Source: Nitrospirae bacterium RBG_13_39_12
GTDB lineage: Bacteria; Nitrospirota; Thermodesulfovibrionia; Thermodesulfovibrionales; SM23-35
DNA: 16,666 nucleotides
Assembly (NCBI GenBank): GCA_001805125.1
Contig: MHEF01000155.1
Coordinates: 1-16,666, forward strand
Direction of reading: 5' to 3'
Shown: one piece after another, positions 13,354 to 16,666 of the stretch
How the letters are laid out: each line of letters starts with the position of its first letter
How positions within the stretch are numbered: the first letter of the stretch is position 1
Notes under the pieces: generated by a model
Seen by the model: the letters and a program-made list of their open reading frames with translations, nothing else
Database searches by the model: none
What the model was told of the DNA's origin: nothing
Program-made: the position numbers and the translations under genes

Positions 13354-14189
13354 ATCAACCTTGCCCTTCTGTTTGCCCAACAGCAGATTGAAACGTCCAC
13401 GAAATAAGATGCAGGATGTCTGTGGTTCACCCCGACCTTAACTCCAAGGGTGGTTGTTCTTCCTCCCAAACCAAGTGGTCCTATGCTAAGCTGGTTTATG
13501 TCATTAAACAGTCTTTTTTCAAGATTCGATAAAACTCTATTTTTATTTGTATCTCCAAGCCTTCTTAGAAGCTGTTCTTTTGCAAGCTTTGTAACCTGGT
13601 CCTTTGAAGCCCCTACTCCAACACCTACAATATATGGCGGGCACCCCCTGCCCTGGGCCTTGTAAACGGCATCAAGCACACACTTTCTTGCTCCTTCCAG
13701 ATCCCTTTCTGCTCTGATTTCTCCAAACGGCAGCCTGTACAACTGGCCAACATTTTCGCATCCGGCCCCTTTTAGCAAAAGGTCTACTGTGAGTTTGCTT
13801 TTCCTGGTCCCCTCGAAATGTATGACCGGGAAACCAGTACCTGTGTTGTCTCCGGAATTTCTTTCTGTAAGTACATCAACTGCATTTGCCCTCAATGGAA
13901 TTTTTTTTGTAGCAATCCGGGTTGCATTTATAATTGTATTTTTCAAATAAACGAGACTGATACCGGCTGGCACTTTAATAAAAAACACAGGCACTCCTGT
14001 ATCTTGACATATTGGTCTTTCAGTTTTTCTTGCTGTCCTTATATCCTCAAGTATTGCTGAAAGTATAGCTTTGACTTTTTGCTTTTCTTCTTTTGCATAA
14101 ACAGATTTTAATGCAGCCTCAACATCTGAAGGTAACGAAGTAGCAGCTTTCTTGTAAAGCTTGATTATTGCCTCACGGAGTCTTAACAT
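13347..14189 (-). CDS. Fumarate hydratase class I, alpha subunit (Fe-S domain)
   Basis: Alpha subunit that carries the oxygen-sensitive [4Fe-4S] cluster of class I fumarase. Three cysteines at conserved places can ligate it: Cys61 in PICQDTG, Cys144 in GAGCEN and Cys183 in GRGCPP. NSGDNTG (111-117) and GPLGLGGRTTTLGVKV (237-252) are further family signatures. The 280 residues are the usual alpha-subunit length. No clear Shine-Dalgarno site precedes the ATG at 14189. It lies 47 nt after the kinase-phosphatase gene and probably shares its transcript. Two-subunit class I fumarases are typical of anaerobes and thermophiles. Confidence 0.93.
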   Translation of the reverse strand: MLRLREAIIKLYKKAATSLPSDVEAALKSVYAKEEKQKVKAILSAILEDIRTARKTERPICQDTGVPVFFIKVPAGISLVYLKNTIINATRIATKKIPLRANAVDVLTERNSGDNTGTGFPVIHFEGTRKSKLTVDLLLKGAGCENVGQLYRLPFGEIRAERDLEGARKCVLDAVYKAQGRGCPPYIVGVGVGASKDQVTKLAKEQLLRRLGDTNKNRVLSNLEKRLFNDINQLSIGPLGLGGRTTTLGVKVGVNHRHPASYFVDVSICCWANRRARLIW

Positions 14190-14236
14190 TGTCTATTATT
14201 TCATATTTATTTAATTAAAGTGTGAAAAAACAGTGC

Positions 14237-14935
14237 TCATGAAAATATCCTGAACAGCAGAAAAGTTGAAGACACACCTATAAGACCTCCGAGGATAACC
14301 TCCCACGGGGTGTGAACTTTTGTTATAACCCTGCTCTGAGCAATTATTACAGCAAGCACAAAAGAAAACAGCGATACGATAAAATTCTCCGTTATATACG
14401 TCATTGCCATCCATACTGAAAATGCAAATGCAGCATGACCGCTCGGCATCCCCCCGCGTAATGGAAGTCCTTTGCCGGAATATGCCTTTGTTATTACGAC
14501 AAGGATCACCACGATTACAAATGCAATGACAGAAATCTCTTCCTTTGAATGTTTTGTTATATGGAGTCCTGTATAAAAAAAAGCACGCAAATAGGGTAAC
14601 AGGATTATATAGCCTATAACTGCAACCCCGAAAGCAGTTATAAAAACCGCACCTGCTGCTATGTCTTTAACTATACGAGCCTTTTCGCTGTATTCTGGTG
14701 ACAAGATGTCAACCATTGTTTCTATTGCGGTATTAAACATTTCAGCGAGGAGTACCGCGATAACAGATATCGAAACAATGAGGAACTCCATGCGCGATAC
14801 ACCAAGAATATAACTCGCTATTAGTACAGCGGCTGCGCTAATAAAGTGGTACCTTAAATGTCTCTGAGTTTTAGCAGCCTGAAGTATTCCCTCTATTGCA
14901 AAGTTAACACTTCTTAGCCATCGCCTGAAAGGCAT
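14237..14935 (-). CDS. Fused DgkA-type lipid kinase and PAP2 lipid phosphatase
   Basis: One 232-residue membrane protein with two domains of opposite chemistry. Residues 1 to about 120 are a complete DgkA-type unit (diacylglycerol or undecaprenol kinase): short amphipathic start, three helices, EMFNTAIETMVD (65-76) with Glu65, Asn68 and Glu72, then KDIAAGAVF (90-98). Residues about 135-232 are a PAP2 phosphatase: KAYSGKGLPLRGG (150-162), MPSGHAAF (163-170) with His167, and SRVITKVHTPWE (201-212) with Arg202 and nucleophile His208. The usual Asp after that His is Glu212. The kinase phosphorylates a lipid alcohol and PAP2 removes phosphate from lipid phosphates or pyrophosphates, suggesting undecaprenyl phosphate recycling (inference). 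AGG lies 5 nt before the ATG. It follows the CobD-like gene by 26 nt. Confidence 0.9.
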   Translation of the reverse strand: MPFRRWLRSVNFAIEGILQAAKTQRHLRYHFISAAAVLIASYILGVSRMEFLIVSISVIAVLLAEMFNTAIETMVDILSPEYSEKARIVKDIAAGAVFITAFGVAVIGYIILLPYLRAFFYTGLHITKHSKEEISVIAFVIVVILVVITKAYSGKGLPLRGGMPSGHAAFAFSVWMAMTYITENFIVSLFSFVLAVIIAQSRVITKVHTPWEVILGGLIGVSSTFLLFRIFS

Positions 14936-14961
14936 ATCAACCTAATTCCTCTTTGGTCATG

Positions 14962-16185
14962 TTATTTCTGCAGGATCGATGCAAGCTCTTTTATTAGGAT
15001 TGTGTTTTCCCTGTGTGATTTCACAGCAACTCTTAAGTATCTATTGTCAAGTCCTTTGAAATTCCTGCAGTCTCTTACAAGTATGGCCTTTCTTTTCAAC
15101 TTCTCATATATTTCATCAGCGTTTTTTATCATCAACAAATAGAAATTGGCATCAGAATCAAAATATTTTATCCCTATATTTTTGAAACTCTTTTCAAAAA
15201 ATAGTTTCTCTTCCTTTATCAATCTGAATGTCTCATTCCTGTAAAATTTATCTTTAAGTGCAACCAGCGCTGCCCTTTGTGACAAATTATTAACAGTCCA
15301 GGGTTCTTTATTTTCCTTTAACCTGCTGATGAGCTGCTCAGGGAAAACACCATATCCGAGCCTCAAACCTGCAAGGGCATAGAACCCTGCCATAGATCTA
15401 AGCACAATAAGGTAAGGGTTTATCCCCGTATCATTTATTACTGACTCATCAGCACAAAAGTCCATAAACGCTTCGTCAACAACCAGATAACAACCTGATT
15501 CTCTTGCTGCATCTCCGATCCTTCTAACATCATCTCTTCTCAGCAACCTGCCTGTAGGATTATTGGGATTACAGAGAAAAGCTATGTCACAAGGATTACC
15601 GCTCAACCCGGTTTTTTTACCATGGACAGAGTTCTCGTTTCCTCTTATTGCATCTATAAATCTATCAGGGTTTATTTCAAAACCATTATCCTCTTCCAGC
15701 ATCATATAAGCTATTTGAGTACTCAGTTCTGCTTTTGTATCCTGACTTATACCTTCTGATTTCTGGTTTATTAGAACAGCCCTTTCATATTCTGAAAATG
15801 TTGGTGCCGGCATCAAAACTTTTTGGGGTTTCAATGCCCTTGCTAACAGATAAATCAGCTCTGTGCTTCCGTTTCCGCAGAGAATTGTCTCAGGGTTAAT
15901 CGTATGGTATTGTGCAAGCCGCTTTCTTAATCTTTTTGCCTCAGGGTCAGGGTAGTTATGAAGATATTTCAGGTGTTTCCGTATTTCTGCCTTCACTTTT
16001 TTAGATACACCAAGTGGATTTACAGAAGCACTGAAATCCATAACCTTTCTTTCCTGAATTTTAAGATCTTCTGAAATCTTGTATATATTCCCTCCATTTT
16101 CCAAAGAATAATAGTTATTAAATATTTCTTTTGTCACAGGATAATCCTCACACTTAGTATACTCTATTACAACCGTAGACAACAT
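14962..16185 (-). CDS. cobD: CobD/HisC-type fold-I PLP enzyme relative lacking the PLP lysine
   Basis: Closest in plan to threonine-phosphate decarboxylase (CobD, aminopropanol arm of B12 synthesis) and histidinol-phosphate aminotransferase. Numbering is from the ATG at 16185. Intact marks: GGNIYK (31-36), DFSASVNPLG (50-59), GNGSTEL (104-110), PTFSEYERA (128-136), NPNNPTG (206-212), VVDEAFMDF (235-243), the AGLRLGYG segment (272-279) and YLRVAVK near the end. The lysine that should form the PLP Schiff base, in S-[LM]-T-K-F-Y, is replaced: the protein reads SMAGFYALAGLRLGY with Gly267 (codon GGG, 15387-15385). The start may instead be GTG at 16137 (Val17), which has GAGG 8 nt upstream. It is probably the first gene of an operon with the kinase-phosphatase and fumarase. 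Whether it is active is unknown. Confidence 0.85.
   Translation of the reverse strand: MLSTVVIEYTKCEDYPVTKEIFNNYYSLENGGNIYKISEDLKIQERKVMDFSASVNPLGVSKKVKAEIRKHLKYLHNYPDPEAKRLRKRLAQYHTINPETILCGNGSTELIYLLARALKPQKVLMPAPTFSEYERAVLINQKSEGISQDTKAELSTQIAYMMLEEDNGFEINPDRFIDAIRGNENSVHGKKTGLSGNPCDIAFLCNPNNPTGRLLRRDDVRRIGDAARESGCYLVVDEAFMDFCADESVINDTGINPYLIVLRSMAGFYALAGLRLGYGVFPEQLISRLKENKEPWTVNNLSQRAALVALKDKFYRNETFRLIKEEKLFFEKSFKNIGIKYFDSDANFYLLMIKNADEIYEKLKRKAILVRDCRNFKGLDNRYLRVAVKSHRENTILIKELASILQK
16156..16182 (-). promoter_or_regulatory. Weak candidate promoter ahead of the CobD-like gene
   Basis: On the minus strand TTGTCT (16182-16177) and TATACT (16161-16156) are separated by only 15 bp, shorter than ideal. 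If real, transcription would start near 16149, downstream of the ATG at 16185, which would favour the GTG start at 16137. Confidence 0.25.
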
Positions 16186-16244
16186 CTCAATACATTCAAA
16201 GAGATTGTGAATAATGAGCCGAACCCTGTGTTACACTATTTGTC

Positions 16245-16666
16245 ATGGAGTTAAATGAGAATGTTATAAAACAGATTAAAAATATATACAGCATTAAAAA
16301 AATAGACATCCTTTCTCGATTGAAAGAATTTAAAAACCTCTGGTTGAAAAAAAGCGATGAAGAAATTTTCACTGAATTAGCCTTCTGTATTCTTACCCCC
16401 CAATCCAAAGCAAAGTTCTGCTGGGATGCTTTGGTAAAGCTAAGGGATCATGACCTGTTGTTAAAAGGGGATGCCGAACAAATTAAACAGGGATTAAACT
16501 GTGTCAGATTTAAGAATAAAAAGGCATTATATATTGTAAAAGCAAGAAAACAATTCACGAATGATGGCAAAATTTCTTTAAAACTACTAATAAGTTCGTT
16601 TTCTGATATTTCCGAATGCCGGGAATGGTTAGTACAGAATATAGCTGGTCTTGGCTATAAAGAGGC
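16245..16666 (+). CDS. ogg: Ogg2-type 8-oxoguanine DNA glycosylase/AP lyase, N-terminal part (cut by window edge)
   Basis: Base-excision repair enzyme that removes 8-oxoguanine and cleaves the abasic site. The first 140 residues are visible. They match the archaeal/anaerobe Ogg2 pattern rather than MutM: FTELAFCILTPQSKAKFCWD (42-61), NCVRFKNKKALYIVKAR (85-101) and REWLVQNIAGLGYKEA (126-141). GLGYKE belongs to the helix-hairpin-helix region, and Lys139 is the expected catalytic nucleophile. The catalytic aspartate should lie just beyond the window. The ATG at 16245 has no clear Shine-Dalgarno site. The gene is divergent from the CobD-like gene. The complete protein would be expected at about 210 residues. 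Confidence 0.9.
   Translation, partial: MELNENVIKQIKNIYSIKKIDILSRLKEFKNLWLKKSDEEIFTELAFCILTPQSKAKFCWDALVKLRDHDLLLKGDAEQIKQGLNCVRFKNKKALYIVKARKQFTNDGKISLKLLISSFSDISECREWLVQNIAGLGYKE

Noticed and set aside
13354..13380. TTG start for the fumarase beta subunit at 13380
   Set aside because: No ribosome-binding site precedes the TTG, whereas ATG 13353 has AAGG 5 nt upstream and gives the usual length.
15385..15390. A diversity-generating retroelement as cause of the A-to-G changes at the missing lysine
   Set aside because: Only three positions are involved, and no reverse transcriptase, template repeat or variable repeat was seen in the window.
16228..16236. GTGT-T-ACAC as an operator between the CobD-like and ogg genes
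   Set aside because: Four-bp arms are too short to be significant without conservation data.

Overview
This is a bacterial chromosomal window, AT-rich, with tightly packed genes, Shine-Dalgarno sites of the AGGAGG type and sigma70-like promoters of the TTGACA-N17-TATAAT type. Ribosomal proteins, EF-G and a TrpB2-type tryptophan synthase sit beside outer-membrane lipoproteins, an L,D-transpeptidase and periplasmic binding-protein transport, which means a diderm (Gram-negative-type) bacterium. The gene mix (TrpB2, two-subunit Fe-S fumarase, Ogg2-type glycosylase, a DgkA-PAP2 fusion, a four-Cys small protein) fits an anaerobic lineage such as Nitrospirota/Thermodesulfovibrio relatives or a deltaproteobacterial-type group. 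That placement is an inference and no single marker proves it. No CRISPR array, tRNA, rRNA, insertion sequence or prophage was seen.

Region 1 (1-3182, minus strand) is the str operon in its classical order: rpsL, rpsG, fusA, tuf (tuf cut off by the window edge). A strong promoter lies directly ahead of rpsL. rpsL starts with GTG and fusA with TTG. Region 2 (3207-4976, plus) is a divergently transcribed orphan trpB2 closed by a 36-nt perfect palindrome, followed by a small four-cysteine protein. Region 3 (5066-6229, minus) is an RDD-family membrane protein with an unassigned extracytoplasmic part.

Region 4 (6534-8591) is the cell-envelope cluster. A secreted LysM-YkuD L,D-transpeptidase faces an operon of three related small lipoproteins of 79, 53 and 126 residues. 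All three share a lipobox, a tyrosine-containing segment after the lipid cysteine, and a C-terminal tail ending in lysine. This resembles a Braun-lipoprotein tethering system with tethers of different length. The middle lipoprotein is too short for usual gene-length cut-offs. Two good promoters and several repeats lie upstream of the operon.

Region 5 (8688-9987) holds a TsaC/Sua5 tRNA-modification enzyme, a LapA-domain protein and a coiled-coil protein with a lysine-rich tail. Region 6 (10199-12739, plus) is a three-gene ABC importer with overlapping genes of the BtuF-BtuC-BtuD type (corrinoid or siderophore), with a 17-bp perfect inverted repeat inside the start of the ATPase gene. Region 7 (12736-16185, minus) is a probable operon: a CobD/HisC-type aminotransferase relative, a fused lipid kinase-phosphatase (DgkA-PAP2), and the alpha and beta subunits of an Fe-S fumarase. 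The CobD-like protein keeps the family motifs but has glycine where the PLP-binding lysine should be. Region 8 (16245 to the end, plus) is the N-terminal part of an Ogg2-type 8-oxoguanine DNA glycosylase.

The most unusual items are the lysine-less CobD-like protein, the L,D-transpeptidase with three lysine-ended lipoproteins, the kinase-phosphatase fusion, and the long hairpin in the ATPase gene.
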